Numbered from the stretch's first letter, positions 44,970 through 57,391 are shown. The stretch is DNA of 64,000 nucleotides from Basidiobolus meristosporus CBS 931.73 (GCA_002104905.1 MCFE01000183.1:1-64000); one strand, 5' to 3'. Notes: a model not told the origin generated them from the sequence alone. Made by a program: numbers and translations.

Positions 44970-45338
44970 TGTAGATATATTGGACTTTTTGGTATCATTC
45001 TGCAGCTAAACATTTACTTAACAACTTTTGGACTAGTCTTGGTCACTGTAGGACTAACTCACAGCTCTAACTTTGCCTCTTCCTTCAGATCTATGATCTA
45101 ATGATTATTCCCCTATAGTCAGGATCAAATTAGCACCAATACCAACTACTATGTACTAACCTCAAGACTGTTACAAAATGCTCCTGAATATTGAGAAAAC
45201 CCCTTACTCAGTGTTACAGCTGCATTACTTCTACAAAGGTATAAATACTGAGCTTCTTTATTAATAAACCACAGTTCAACTATTATCACTATTTCTTGAT
45301 AAGTTCCTTATATCCAAATCACTACTGAAATTATAACA
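44970..45338 (+). repeat. 369-bp LTR, copy 2
   Basis: TGTAGATATATTGGAC...ACTGAAATTATAACA is closely similar to 42318-42686 throughout, including GGTATAAATACTGAGC (TATA) and TTATTAATAAACC. The target duplication is not clear. Confidence 0.8.
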
Positions 45339-45454
45339 TGTACATAGGACTTGTCACAGCAGCAGTTCCAAAGTATCAGACATAAGATACGTGAATACCT
45401 AGAGGAATCATAAGGTTAACCTTGAGAGAAAAAATACAGACAACAAGCAAATGT

Positions 45455-46915
45455 GTCCATTACATCACTTTTTTGTCAGTACTCATGTGAACCTAAGACA
45501 GTCTTGTACTTGAGACTCTGCACCTACATGAATGTAAGATTCAATGATGAGCTTCCACAGTAAGTGTTATAAATAAAGTTGTGGCACCACATACACATAT
45601 TTGTAACACCATTTCCCCTTTGACTTTACTTAATTCCTGAATTATGCCACCATAAAATAAAGCAAAGTTGTCCAGTTGCCAGTCAAACCCCACTGCTGTC
45701 AGTAGCAGAAGAACAGTAGGACAAGGGCTTGCTTTGACATTCTGTGCAACAAGTAGGGCTACAACCAAAAAAGGCCTGGTGGGCAGTTTGCCCACAGAAG
45801 GGAATAATGTGGACTCCTTAAGCTCTCAGTCATGTGGGGAATGGGGAATCTCTACAGAGCCACAAGCCAATCATAATGCTCAGGCAGATGAGAATGTATC
45901 AAGCAGTACCTTCAGTTGAAGACCAGCAAGTGGCCATCATAACATCACCACCACCTGTATTTGCAAATTTGTTATCAGCTCAAACCAAAGAATTAACAAG
46001 GCAGTAAGAAACAGTGGCTGATAGGATCAATGCAATAGCCCAGAGAAGTCAGGAAAAAGTCTAGAAACATGATGAGTGGGTAATATATGTAGAACAATCA
46101 ATATCATAAGTAAAGAATGCACTATCTTTGCTGCCCATAAGGAACTCAGGTACCTTAGTGTCACCACCAAGATTTAAGCCATATCATAATGTAGCAGCAG
46201 AGGAACACTGTACAGTCTTTGAATTACAACCGCAGTGCTCAAGGATAAAGCCCCCAGAAAAACATATCACAGCATGGGAGGGAGACAAGGAGGTGTTTAT
46301 ACCAGAAGCTAAAAATCAAAAGGTATTGAAGCTGCATAAATCCAGAGTCAGAATAATAAGGGTGTAATGGCTAAAAACCCAGTTGCTGCCTCAAGAGCCT
46401 GTTAGAAGCAGGGATGAAAGCTCCAAACAAGCATCAAAGAAACATCAGGTAGCTGAAACAGTGCCAATCAGGGAAATGCAGGAAGATATAGATACACCAG
46501 CACAACATTTACTAAGGAGAAAGCCTAGTTCCACTCAATAACCACTCAGTCAAAGTAGCTGCTAAGGACCTGGCAGGGATAAAAACAAATGGCTACCTTT
46601 GGAGTGTGTTACAACATGGGCTGAGAGCTCAGGGGTGACAAAGAGTGCAAGAAAGTGGCAATAGCCAATCAATGCACACAAATGTAGGAGGTGATGGAGT
46701 TTCTGGGATCAGAAAGTGAGAAAACTGGCAGAAAATCAATCAATAGACACTTTTGTATTGTTGTGATGAAAATCTTGACCAAGTTATTTGTAATATTTGG
46801 GGCACAATTATTTTTGGCAGTCTCTGCACAGTGTCATGATAAGATCAGTACATCTTAGTCATGGGACACACAGTTTGTGATGGCCTTAAGATGGGATTAA
46901 TACAAATATTATCAA
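45455..46915 (+). mobile_element. T-element fragment T4a (accessory ORF and right end)
   Basis: It corresponds to T1 from about 24190 to 26740 with large internal losses. The block CATCAC.TTTTTGTCAGTACT opens it, followed by remnants of the accessory ORF (45668-45919 RRTVGQGLALTFCATSRATT; 46128-46367 EEHCTVFELQPQCSRIKPPE) and basic repeats to about 46580. A deletion then leads to the terminal non-coding region (CAGTACATCTTAGTCATGGG ... ATGGGATTAATACAAATATT). The conserved EEWANI block is lost. Confidence 0.7.
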
Positions 46916-47049
46916 AGGATATATTTACAGCTACTTTCTAAAGGGAGCTGTAGAATATAACTAGGTAGAATATCTTCATGGCCAAGAGGCATTTCACAGA
47001 CTTAAATGGTGTATTGTCTCTTCACTTATGGTGTGAGATTGGAGTGAGT

Positions 47050-48080
47050 AGCTTTACATCCACTTTGATATATATGCTGTCAGAAAATTGAGTAAAGATG
47101 ACTGGTTCCCAACTAATCCCCACCTCTGACAGCAGCAGAAGAAGAGTTAAGTAATGCAAAACTGGGTTGGGGGCAACAAACAACTAGTTTTTATTAGGAG
47201 AACTTTACCAAAGTATGCCAGGTTTCTCTTGGTCACAAGTCACTTTCTACACCAATCAATATAGGATTCACATCAAAAAGAGCCAGAGCATACCAATAAA
47301 GGGGACTAGAATTCAATCAGGAGAAGGAATATATTGGCTGAAAACCAAAAAACTCTTTGTGGATGTTCTTGGGGTATACATGGCAGAAGTGGCAGCAATC
47401 AAGCATATGTTTGCAAGATGCATATGTTGCCAGCAGTACAAGGTATATGGCAACTTTGCAAGTATCACACTAAGAAGCTGTAAAGTTGAGGTGATAAAAG
47501 TATGTCAATTGTGGCAGGTGTGCCTGTTTGTAGAGGTTAGTAAATAGGAGGCCACATTTTTATAGATTCAAACTATATGTGGAATACCCTAGCTAAGAGT
47601 GGGTAAGCAAATAAAGAGGGGTGATTCTATAGTGGAATATTTGAATTGCATAAGGGGAGGGAGAAAAAGGAACTACCATTTGGTAATTTGGTATGGTGGC
47701 ATTATACAGAATTAGCTGAAGGCCACCACACTGCCATTATAATGCCCTTGGAGGCTTGCAATGAGGCTGTCAATCCACTGTCAAGTTTATGGCCATATAA
47801 GGCAACTAAATGTACTGGTTGGCTAGATTCCCTGCAATAGTTGTGGAGTGCACTAAGACTGCAATAATTCCATGCCATCCCAGGCAAAATACCACCCAAT
47901 CACCACAAATGCTATAACTTTATTTAGCGGTAAAATTGGTTAACTGCTGTTATAATTCTGTTGAAAAATTGTGTAGAGAGTCATTGATTCCAAGCTGCTA
48001 GTATTTTAATGATCCCCTGATGGGATCCTAATGGCTGATCTGTATTGGATATACCCCTGGGACCAAATTATTTTATAGGG
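47050..48080 (+). mobile_element. T-element fragment T4b with transposase C-terminus and element end
   Basis: About 85 bp of the accessory-ORF start (plus strand) is joined at about 47140 to the transposase 3' end, also on the plus strand, an arrangement impossible without inversion. The frame 47215-47547 is open: MPGFSWSQVTFYTNQYRI, GEGIYWLKTKKLFVDVLG, MFARCICCQQYKVYGNFAS. The fragment ends with TTGATTGG-type terminal DNA and the inverted end ...GGGACCAAATTATTTTATAGGG at 48080. This open frame is the clearest view of the transposase C-terminal part in the window. Confidence 0.75.
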
Positions 48081-49540
48081 TAATCTACAAACAAGTATCA
48101 TTCATTTGATTTGTGTATACTTTTCAGGTGCCAATCAAATTCTGGTACACTGCCAATCACTGAGCAGCTGCACTCTCAGACTCTCTACTGCTTTGTATTT
48201 GATCAATGATTGATAATGGTCTGATGCAGTCTTATCTCTAGTAGATCCAATCATCCATAGTTTCATTATAGTGTCAATATCAGATACATTACTATCCAGA
48301 TTTATATAACTGGATCTAGAAAATATCTTCATATATTTTAAATATAGGCTTTTGGGACCAACAACTGGTAAGCATTATGGCTGCCTTGATTTTCACCAGT
48401 AAACCTAGAAATGGCTTCTAAAAATGACTTCAGTAGATCAAATATATCCTTCTAGGCATGGCAAAACTTTCTTGCACTGATATCTATGTCAAGTATACAG
48501 ATGTTCACTTTGCATCTTGATAGGCTTAATAAGGAACCAAAGAAAGCAACAGCCTGATTGGTACCTATTCAAGGAGACTTCATCCTAAACAGGATAGATA
48601 TGGCTACATATATACAATTGCACTAAGCAGTATAAGCTAATAAAGCACTTTCTAATTTTGTAAATCTGCCATAATAGCCACGGCATTCCACTGTTACTAT
48701 TGCTGTAGTATTTAGGCCTAGAGCTTTCTTAAGAGAAGCCACAGACAAGCCCATGATCTTCTGGATCAATTCTAATGCTTATGTTGGCCTTGACAACCAC
48801 TCATCTAGCTCCAACTGCAAGTAAGCTGACTGCATTGGTCACTATGATATTGTTGCTGTCTCTGAATACCTAGTCACCCACCAACTACTGTGCTATCTTC
48901 CCAAGCACCACTGCTCCATCATTCTTTATGATCTGACTGCTGGAACATATCTAGTGTGCTACATAGTCCAAATCTGATTTTGGTATCATCTAACTCCATT
49001 CAGACACTGGCAACTTATTGAAGGTAGGCTTATAGCATATATCTGGCTTTAAGGATGCTGGTTGCTTGATATTCCTTGTTAATCTAAGTCTAGAGCATGC
49101 AGGTTGCCTATCCACTGTGTGATAGATTCCCTTGGACATTTAGGAATCTCCTGCCTTCAAAACACTTATACTCTGAGATGTTTCATTCAAATCAGCCTTC
49201 TAGTAAGATCTGTGACAATTTTCACAAGCTTGATATAGTAATATTTCTTGAGAAGCCATTTCTCCCAGCATCTTGGTAGCAGATTTCAAAGCTGTGGTAT
49301 AGCCTATAACTGGGAGCTGCAAGTAATTTGTTCTGATCATAGTAGCAAGCTCAGCATATGATCCATGCTAATTTTACATGATCATCCATCACTGTATACC
49401 TAAATATATATGTACCAGTGTAGGGCCACTAATATTTTCTTCCAAAATATCTCATATAAATTATGTAGCATACATTAACCCATAGACTTGTTCTGCTGAA
49501 TAACTTCTCATTAAGCCATCAGTGACAACTAGTCTCATAG
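48081..49540. other. 1.46 kb without a recognised gene or repeat
   Basis: Between the T4b end and the inverted repeat I find no match to other parts of the window. Short frames exist: minus 48332-48135, MKIFSRSSYINLDSNVSDID onward, 65 codons; plus near 48845-48970, where a stretch reads HYDIVAVSEYLVTHQ; and plus 49097-49279. None shows a domain. It may be old host DNA, a decayed exon, or a repeat present once here. Confidence 0.4.
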
Positions 49541-49544
49541 TGCA

Positions 49545-50110
49545 CCAAGGAGACCAAATTGACCTTTATCTGTCTGCAGAGTGTGAAACAGAGGGCTACA
49601 CTTTCATGCAAAGCAACCCCTGTGTTTCACCCACTATGCCAGAGAAATTCCATTTTTTTACCTTGACTTAGTATTAATGCTGTATATGATGTGTAATAGC
49701 ACCAAAGGGCTTAATACATTCACATAGTACTCAAAACTCATAGCACTCTGAATCTTGCTCCAGAGGTTTGTAACTTGCTATAAAAAGGCATGGGACTATA
49801 CTAGTTTGCTAGTGCTATTGGGTAATATGTTTCTGTATTAACCCCGGAGTAGAACCTATACAAAGCCTTATAGTGCCATGCATTTTTGTTGCAAGTTAGA
49901 AATCTCTGGAGCTAGATTCACATGGCCATGAATAATGAGTACCAAACTCATGTATTCAATCATTCTGTGCTTTTACATATCATGTCAAAAATTGATCAAA
50001 AAAAAGGTCAAAAATACATTTTCTACAGCTTACTTAATGAAAGACAGAGCTACTTTGCATGAAGATGTGCAACTGTACTTTGTTGCCAAAGCTTATAATC
50101 CTAACTAACT
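49545..50110. repeat. Inverted repeat with arms of about 240 bp
   Basis: The left arm is about 49550-49800 and the right arm about 49878-50105. The reverse complement of the left arm (CCATGCCTTTTTATAGCAAG, TCTCTGGCATAGTGGGTG and onward) aligns in order with the right arm (CCATGCATTTTTGTTGCAAG ... GATCAAAAAAAAGGTC ... TTTGCATGAAGATGTG) with many mismatches. The spacer is about 75 bp. A single-arm relative lies at 59775-60105. It could be a foldback element or two opposed copies of one repeat. Confidence 0.65.
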
Positions 50111-50416
50111 ATAAGTCACTTGGAACATTAACTACACATCTCTGAAAATTCCTGCCAGATTCCTAGTGCAAATTTACCTAGTATATTTTCACCAAGATAT
50201 CCAGAACAGTAAGCTTAAGAATTCTCAAAGTTGTCCAGACTACCCCAAAATTTGCACAAATGCTCTTGGGACTTTGCCAAAGATACTTTACATGCTTGCT
50301 ATGACAAGGCCACTTAATAGTATAAAATCTACCTTACATACAATAAATCATTAAATGAAAGACACACAATCTGCTTGTTCTCCAGAACACTTTCAATATC
50401 TCCAAGACTCTGACAG
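50111..50416 (+). repeat. Diverged copia LTR, 5' truncated
   Basis: It aligns with the P1 LTR from the CTTAGTCACTTAGATC region to the end: ACCAAGATATCCAGAACAG, TCTCAAAGTTGTCCAGAC, CAATAAATCATTAAATGAAA, TTTCAATATCTCCAAGACTC. Its first 50 bp or so are unrecognisable. It is more decayed than the other copia LTRs. Bases 50417-50533 hold nothing assignable. Confidence 0.75.
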
Positions 50417-50779
50417 CATGTCTCACATGCTGTGGCCAGGTCTGGTTACACTTGGCATATACATCACTCTGTGCTATTATTTGGCACTAATTGCTCCATG
50501 TGGCACTTCACAGTTGAAGAAAGTTCCATAGCACCCCCTGTGATAAATAATTTGGTCCTGCAGGTGGATCCAATGCAGATTAACCGTCAGGATCCAATTT
50601 GAAGACTATCATAAAACTAGCAGCTTGGAATTGGTCACCCTCTTGACAATCTTATGATGGGATCAAGACAGCATTTTGCTAATTTTACTGCCAACTAAAG
50701 TTATAAAACTTGACAGGGCTTCATTGGTGCTGTGACAATAATTGGATGGCATTGTTGTGGTCTTAATTCACTCTACAAC

Positions 50780-52184
50780 TATTTCAATTAGCCAAGAATT
50801 GAGATATTTCCCAATGTAGCAGCAGAGGAACACTCTACATTTGTTGAAGCACAACAACAGTGCCCAAAGATAAAGCCCACAGAAAAACCTATCATAGCAT
50901 GGGAGGGAGAAAATATAGTATTTATACCAAAGCCTAAATTTCAAAAGGCACTGAAGATCCATGAAGCAATGGAGTGCACCAATGAAGAGTGGGCTAATAT
51001 TCAAGAGGCTGTCAGAAGTCTAGCATGCCAACACCTCAAGGCCAACATACCACAGGACCATCAGAAGCTCAAGGCCAAGCAGAATGTGCTTGACTTGCTC
51101 CATGAGCATTATTGTAAATTTAAACAAGCAGATGGTTTTTGGGCCAGCATTGATATGCTAAGAAAGTATCCTAAGAGTAGCAGAAACTATCAAAGGCAGA
51201 AGAACAAGGGTGCCATAGCTAAAAACTAGCAGCTTCCTCAAGAGTCTGTTACAACAAGGGCTAAAAGCTCCAAACAAGCATCAAAGAGGCATCAAGTAGC
51301 TGGAAGAGTGCCAATTAAAGAAAAGCAGGCAGACATAGATGCACCAGCACAACATTTACTAGCACAAATGAGTAGTCTACTCAAGAATCATTCAGTCAAA
51401 GTAGTAGTGTTGAGCCTGGATATCATAAAAACCAGCAACTACCTCAGGAGCCAGTCACAGCATGAGCTGAGTGCCTCAAGCAAGCAGAAAAGATGCTGTA
51501 GGTTGGCTACAGAGTGCCAGCAAGGGACAAGCAGGCCAAAACAGATGCATAAAAGCAGCATTTAGCAAGGAGATAACGTAGTTCAATACAAGAAGCACTC
51601 AGACAAAGTAGCAGTGAAAGAGCTGGCGGTGATAAAGGAGAAGGTAAAATAAAAAAAGTCTACATAAGCCAGCCACAGAGAAGAATGAGAAAAAGCTGTA
51701 GTTCATGCCAATCAATGCCAAAAGCCCTGAACAGACTGAATCCCATCACAGACATGAAGAATTACCAACAAGAAAACAGCTGTTTTCACAAGAGCTGGAA
51801 GCCAAGCCAGCTGAGCCACACTCCAATGAGGTATACAAGTTTGCAGAGAAAGGCAATTTGTCTACCACAGCCTTCACATCCTCCATTGTTGTTAGACCAG
51901 ATATTCCACTGGCATACAAAGTAACAACCTCAAGAGCTCAAAAGGTTATCACAGTGCCTTTTGTGGAATTTTGGAATATTGATAGGCACACCAAAAGGTT
52001 ACAGCACAGTGCTCAGGAAAATGCACTGGAATATTGCAAGGTTCTATTGCAAAGACTGGCAGATGAGGAGCTAGATCTTGCAGTGCCAGCTGAAGACCAA
52101 GACATGTGGGAACCAGTGAATGAACAGTGGCATAAAGCTATAGGGTTCCCACCCAAGTCATGGATACAGAGCAATACAGCATAA
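50780..52184 (+). pseudogene. Accessory ORF of T5
   Basis: Frames 50969-51229 (MECTNEEWANIQEAVRSLAC ... FWASIDMLRKYPKSSRNYQR), 51308-51565 and 51705-52184 (PTRKQLFSQELEAKPAEP; VEFWNIDRHTKRLQHSAQEN; EQWHKAIGFPPKSWIQ) cover the conserved N-terminal and C-terminal blocks seen in T1 and T2. The basic middle is preserved in pieces. Stops and a frameshift interrupt it. Confidence 0.75.
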
Positions 52185-52374
52185 ATACTTATTAAGCAGT
52201 GGATTTTAATGGAGTTACCTGCCAAGTGTGGGGCTGAGCTTGATGTTAGTGTACAGTATAGGGACTTGTATAGGTCAAAACTATTGGCAAGTGAAATACA
52301 ACTGAAGTTGCAAAGGAAATAAATCAATTTGTTTGCAGAAATAGTGAGAGAAACACTTGAGTTTGGAAGTAAGG

Positions 52375-52723
52375 TGTTGAAATAATTAGAAGTCCACTTA
52401 GTTACTAGTATAATAGGAGCTAGCACTTAGTTAAATGACATATTTCTGATTATCAATTTGGAAATTAGTTTGAAAGTTATTTTCTGATTGTTATAAATTA
52501 GGCAATTACAGAATTTTAGAAAAGTTTGATGCTGGTGCAAATTAGTTGAAGCTTGGCACATGTACTTCTGAGACTCCCCTGATAGTAAGCAAATAGCTAC
52601 ATCTATGTAGCTCTGCAATAAGAATAAATTCTATGTTGCAAATCAATAAATCAATAAGTGAATATTATTGAAATCTTCTAATTCTCTATTTCACTTCCAG
52701 TGTATCTCTTGAATATTTCAGCA
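52375..52723 (+). repeat. 349-bp solo LTR with 5-bp duplication in T5
   Basis: TGTTGAAATAATTAG...GAATATTTCAGCA is flanked by TAAGG (52370-52374 and 52724-52728). T1 has the uninterrupted GTAAGGAGTGTG. AATAAATCAATAAGTG near 52641 would be the polyadenylation region. It is unlike the copia LTRs above except for general size and ends. Confidence 0.85.
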
Positions 52724-53478
52724 TAAGGAGTGTGAAGAAGTGGCAATAGTCAGTCAATATACACAACCATAGGAGGTGATTGAATGTCTAGGATCATAAG
52801 AGTCAGAGATTTGGAAGAGAACCAATCATGAGCCACTTTTCCATTGATGCAGTGAAAATTTTTGACTAAGTTTTTTGTGAAATCTAGGGTGCAATTTTAT
52901 CTAAATGGTCTTTGCATGGTGGCCTAATGGCATCAATACCTCTTAGTCATAGGATTTAAGCTTTATGAATTTGTCAACAGGCCAACATAAAACTAGAGAT
53001 CTGTGACTAAGTGGTATTGATACTGTTACCCTATGAAAGTTTATTGAGATAATCCCATCAAAAGGCTGTCACAAAGCTAAAGTCCTGTGACTAAGAGGTA
53101 CTGATCTTGTTGGGACACTGTCCAGAGACCGTTGAAAAATAAATGAGCCCCAGATTTCACAAAAAACATAGTCAAGATTCTTCATCACATCAATGTAGAA
53201 GTGGCTTTTGATTGGTTCCCGGCCAATTTGCTCACTTTCTGATCCCAAACACTCCATTATCTCCTATGTTTGTGGATTGATTGGCTATTGCCTCTTTTTC
53301 ACACTCCTTACTTCCTGACTCAACTGTTTCTCACTTTTCATGCATACTTATTGATTTATCTCTGTTGAAACTTCAGTTGTACCTCAATTGCCAATTGTAT
53401 TGGCCTATACAAGTCTCTATACCCTACCCTAACATTAAGCCCAACCCCACACATAACTAGTAACTCCATTAAAATCAA

Positions 53479-55403
53479 TCACTCAGTAAGTACTTCTGCT
53501 GTCATGCTCTGGTTCCACAACTGTGGTAGAAATGCAATGGCTTTATGCCACTGGTCATTCACTGATTCCCACATGTCTTGGTCTTCAGCTGGTACCGCAA
53601 GATCTAGCTCCTCATCTGTCAGTCTTTGCAATAAATTCTTGCAATATTCCTGTGTGTTTTCATGAGAACTGCTGTTGAAGAGGTGCTGCAACTTCTTGGT
53701 GTGCCTATCAATGTTCCAAAACTCCACTGAAGGCATTGTGATAGTTTTTTGAGCTCTTGATGTTGTAGCCTTGTTTGTCAGTGGGATCTCAACTCTGTCA
53801 ACAATGGAGGCTGTGGAGGCTGTGGTAGACAAGTTACCTTTTTCAGCAAGCTCATCTACCTGGCTGGAGTGTAGCTCAACTGGCTGTGATTCCAACTCTT
53901 GTGAAGACAGCTGATTTCTTGTTGGTAATTCTTCTTGGCTATGATGGGATTCAGTCTTTTCCTGGCCTGCAGCGTTTATTTTCAAGAACTGCAGTTTCTT
54001 TTGCATGCCTCCCTGTTTCAGGCTTAGGTTGATATTTTTCCCTTTGCCTTTTTCTTTATCACTGGCAGATCTTTCATTGCAACTTTGTCTGAGTGCTTCT
54101 TTTAAAGAGCTACTTTTTCTCCTGGATAAATTCTGCTCTGACACATCTGTTTTGCCCTGCTTGTCCCATGCTGGCACTCTTCTGGCTACCAGATATTTCT
54201 TTTCTGCCTGTTTTGAGCTCTCAACTGTAGTTGTGAAAGGCTCCTGTAAAAGCGGCTGACTTTGAGCACTGCCAGGCTCTTCACTGCTACTATGAATGGG
54301 TGCTTCTTGAGTGGTACTATGCTTTTTCCTTGATAAATGCTCTGCTGGTGCATCTGTGTTTGCCTGCTTGTCCCTAATTAGCACTCTTCCAGCTGCCTGA
54401 TGTCTCTTTGATGCTAGTCTGGAGCTTTTGGCCCTGCTTGTAACAGGCTCTTGAGGAAGCCACTGGTTTTTGGCCATGGCACCCTTGTTGTACTGCCTTT
54501 GATAGTTTCTGCTATTCTTAAGATACTTTTTTAGCATACCAATGCTGGCCCAAAACTGGTTTGCCCATTTGAATCCTGGATAATGCTCATGGAACAAGTC
54601 AAGTGCATTCTGCTTGGCCCTGTGTTCCTGATGCTCCCATGATAGGCCAGCCTTAAGGTGATGGCATGCTAAACTTCTGGCAGCCTTTGTAAATTAACCC
54701 ACTCTTCATTATTTCACTCAACTGCTTCACAGATCTTCAATGTCTTTTGATTATTAGGCTTTAGTATAAACACCACATTGTCTCCCTCCCATGCCGTTAT
54801 AGGTTCTTCTGTGGGCTTTATCTTTGGGCACTGTTGTTGTACATCAAAGACTGTATGGTGTTCCTGTGCTGTTACATTGGGAAATGGCTCAATTCTTGGC
54901 TGTGACATTGAGCTACTTGAGTTCCTTCTTTGCAGCAAAGATACTGCTTTCTCTGCCTGGGATATTGATTGCTCTACACATATTATCCACTCATTCTGTT
55001 TATGGACTATTTCCTAATTTCTCTGGGCCATAGCATTTAGCCTATCAGCCACTGCAACTAATTGTGTCATTAATGCTTTGGTATGAGCTGACCGCATACT
55101 TGCTAATATGGGTGGTTGTGATGTTATCAAGGCCACTTGCTGATCTTCAACTGAGGGTACTGTAATTACAACATTGTCATCTGCCTGAGCATAACAGTCA
55201 GCTTGTGGCTCTGCAGAAGTTCTCAATTGCATACTTGACTGAGAGCCTGATAAGTCCACATTGTTACCATCAATGGGCACACTGTACACAGGTCCAATTT
55301 TGGATGTAGTCCCGCTTGTTGCACTGAATGTCAAAGCAAGCTGTTGTCCAACCATTCTTCTGTTGCTGTCAGCAATGGGGTCTGGTTGAGAACCAGACAA
55401 CAT
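53479..55403 (-). pseudogene. Accessory ORF of T2, best preserved copy of the conserved unknown protein
   Basis: Frame 54597-53479 is open for 372 codons and 55403-55014 for 129. The former starts within the FHEHYPGFKWANQFWASIGM block, then has NYQRQYNKGAMAKNQWLPQE, basic repeats (RDKQANTDAPAEHLSRKKHS), a Lys/Gly stretch, and the C-terminal blocks VEFWNIDRHTKKLQHLFNSS and DEELDLAVPAEDQDMW. The 54938-54714 piece holds RRNSSSSMSQPRIEPFPNVT. One stop (after 55014) and a frameshift near 54700 break it. No known domain is recognised; coiled coil, basic low complexity and two conserved ends are visible. Confidence 0.75.
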
Positions 55404-55646
55404 TGCTTTATTTTTTGGGAGAATATATATGGAAGTGAGTCAAACCAAAGGGGAAATAGTGTTACATATAAATGTGTATGTGGTGCCCCAACTATACTTA
55501 TAATGCTTACTATGGTGGGTCATCATTGAATCTTACATTCATGTAAGTGCATTGTCTCAAATGCAAGACTGTCTTAAGTTCACATGAGTATTGACCAAAA
55601 AGTGATATCATAGCATCAAATTGTTGAAGGTCAAACTGTTTGCCCC

Positions 55647-57391
55647 ATGGACAAGACTACTTTGACTCAATGCTGTAAGAGAAGAGAAAAAAGACCATGT
55701 GGCTATTGTGGCAAGCCTCTCAGCCATGCAGTATGCAGACAGCATAAGAGGCTAAAATCTGAATCTGCTGCCCATCTTACGGTATCAGAGCAATAATCTG
55801 ATGGTAGTCTCATTGGGATCTGGGCCTAAATCACCATGCAACCCCAATGGCTACCTGTGTCCATTGCTGGATGAATTTTTTATGCTTTCCAGTGGGAATA
55901 ATTGTAAATGGCTGTCATGTAAGAGTGCACATTTTTGTTTACATTGGAGATACCCCAGCCATCAGCAAGATACCAGATTTTTCTGGGCACAATGGACAGT
56001 ATTGCTGTCAAATGTGTGAGATCCAGGGGATTTACTCCATAACTTACACAAATTATTATTACCCAAAAACCAGCACTAAGAACATCATCTTTCCGCAGAG
56101 AGAACATACAGATGTAAGCATGCTATTGCAGCAAGGTTGGCAAGCAATAAGCCATTGGCTGGAATATTGAATCAATTGGAAACCAGAAATGCTTAAGATA
56201 GAGGGCATCTGTTGGCGCAAAAGCTTTCCACTGGGAGCAATGCATTTGCTTATCAACAATATCCCTATACTGATGACCAAGTTGTACATGAGGCATTTCA
56301 AGCTAAATGAGCCCTTTGAGATACCAGAGAAATTTGGAACAATTGGCAAGATATTTCAGAGTATCCACTGCTCTAGGTACTTCTCATGGGCTTCAATTAA
56401 TTCTCATATGCATATGCAACAATCCAAATGCAAGGACTGGATGAACTGGATATGTATTTATTCAAGTGGTGTTGTGACGCCATTCCTACCACAAATACAT
56501 TGGAAGCACTGGGAGTCATATGTGGACATTGTGGGAATATTTATCCAGAAGCGGATCACCAATGCCAACTTGTCACATCTACAGCTGTTGTGTAAGGAGT
56601 TTGTGACAGGATTATAGTGGCTATACTACAAACATAGAGCTGAACATGTAGATCTCTGCTGCTACTGTATCCATGCTCTACTCCATCTTGCACAGTGTGT
56701 GGAGAATATTGGGTCTTGCTTCACCTTTTGGGAGTTTCCTATGGAGCAGATGTGTGGGGAGATAGGAAGACAAGTCAAGTTGTAGGTACTACCATATCCC
56801 AATCTCATAAAGAATATTCCCTTCAAGTCCATCATGGATGTGATGAGCTGTCACATGGAGGACAGCCAGAAAGAGTTGGAAAATACAGAGGACAAATGTG
56901 CACATGGAGACATCTATGCCTATGGCATTGAGAAGCTAAGCAGCCCCAATGCCTGGGTAATCAGTTAAGTAATGCACAGTTGGGTTGGGTGCAACAAGCA
57001 ACTAACTTTTATCAGGAAAACTCTACCAAAATAAGCTGGATTTCTCATGGTCATAAGCTAACCTCTACACCATTCAATATGGAACTCACACAAACAAAAG
57101 CCAGAGCGCATCTATAAGGGGGACTAGAATCCAGTAGGGAGAAGTAATATATTGCCTAAATACCAAGAGGTTCTTTGCGGATATTCAGGAGGTATTCATG
57201 GCAGAAGTGGCAACAGCCAACCATATGTTTGCAAAATATAAATGTTGCCAGCAGTACAAGGTGTATGGCAAATTTGCAAGTATCACACTAAAAAGCTGTA
57301 AAGTTGATGTGATAGAAGTATGTCAATTGCAGCAGGTGTGCATGTTTGTAGGAGTTAGTAAGCAGGATGCCATACTTTATTCTTTGATTTA
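55647..57391 (+). pseudogene. Tnp2-type transposase of T2
   Basis: The start MDKTTLTQCCKR is followed by the CGYCGKPLSHA-type zinc motif across a frameshift (near 55690). A deletion near 55765 then removes most of the region up to the NNLMVVSLGSGPKSP block (55801). The frame shifts near 55890 into 55847-56170 with GDTPAISKIPDFSGHNGQYC and CEIQGIYSITY. Frame 56189-56617 follows with FPLGAMHLLINNIPILMTK and DWMNWICIYSSG. The end carries MAEVATANHMFAKYKCCQQ (57198-57392). The DGF block is missing because of the deletion. Confidence 0.85.

Larger units (their letters stand above)
50534..52981 (+). mobile_element. T5, transposase-less derivative of the T family
   Basis: The left end CCCCCTGTGATAAATAATTT is followed by about 230 bp of terminal DNA, then directly by the accessory ORF at about 50780. 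The whole transposase and the first part of the accessory ORF are deleted compared with T1. The right terminal region runs to about 52981 without a clean end, next to the T3/T2 junction. A small LTR interrupts it at 52375-52723. It is a non-autonomous deletion derivative that retains the accessory gene. Confidence 0.78.
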
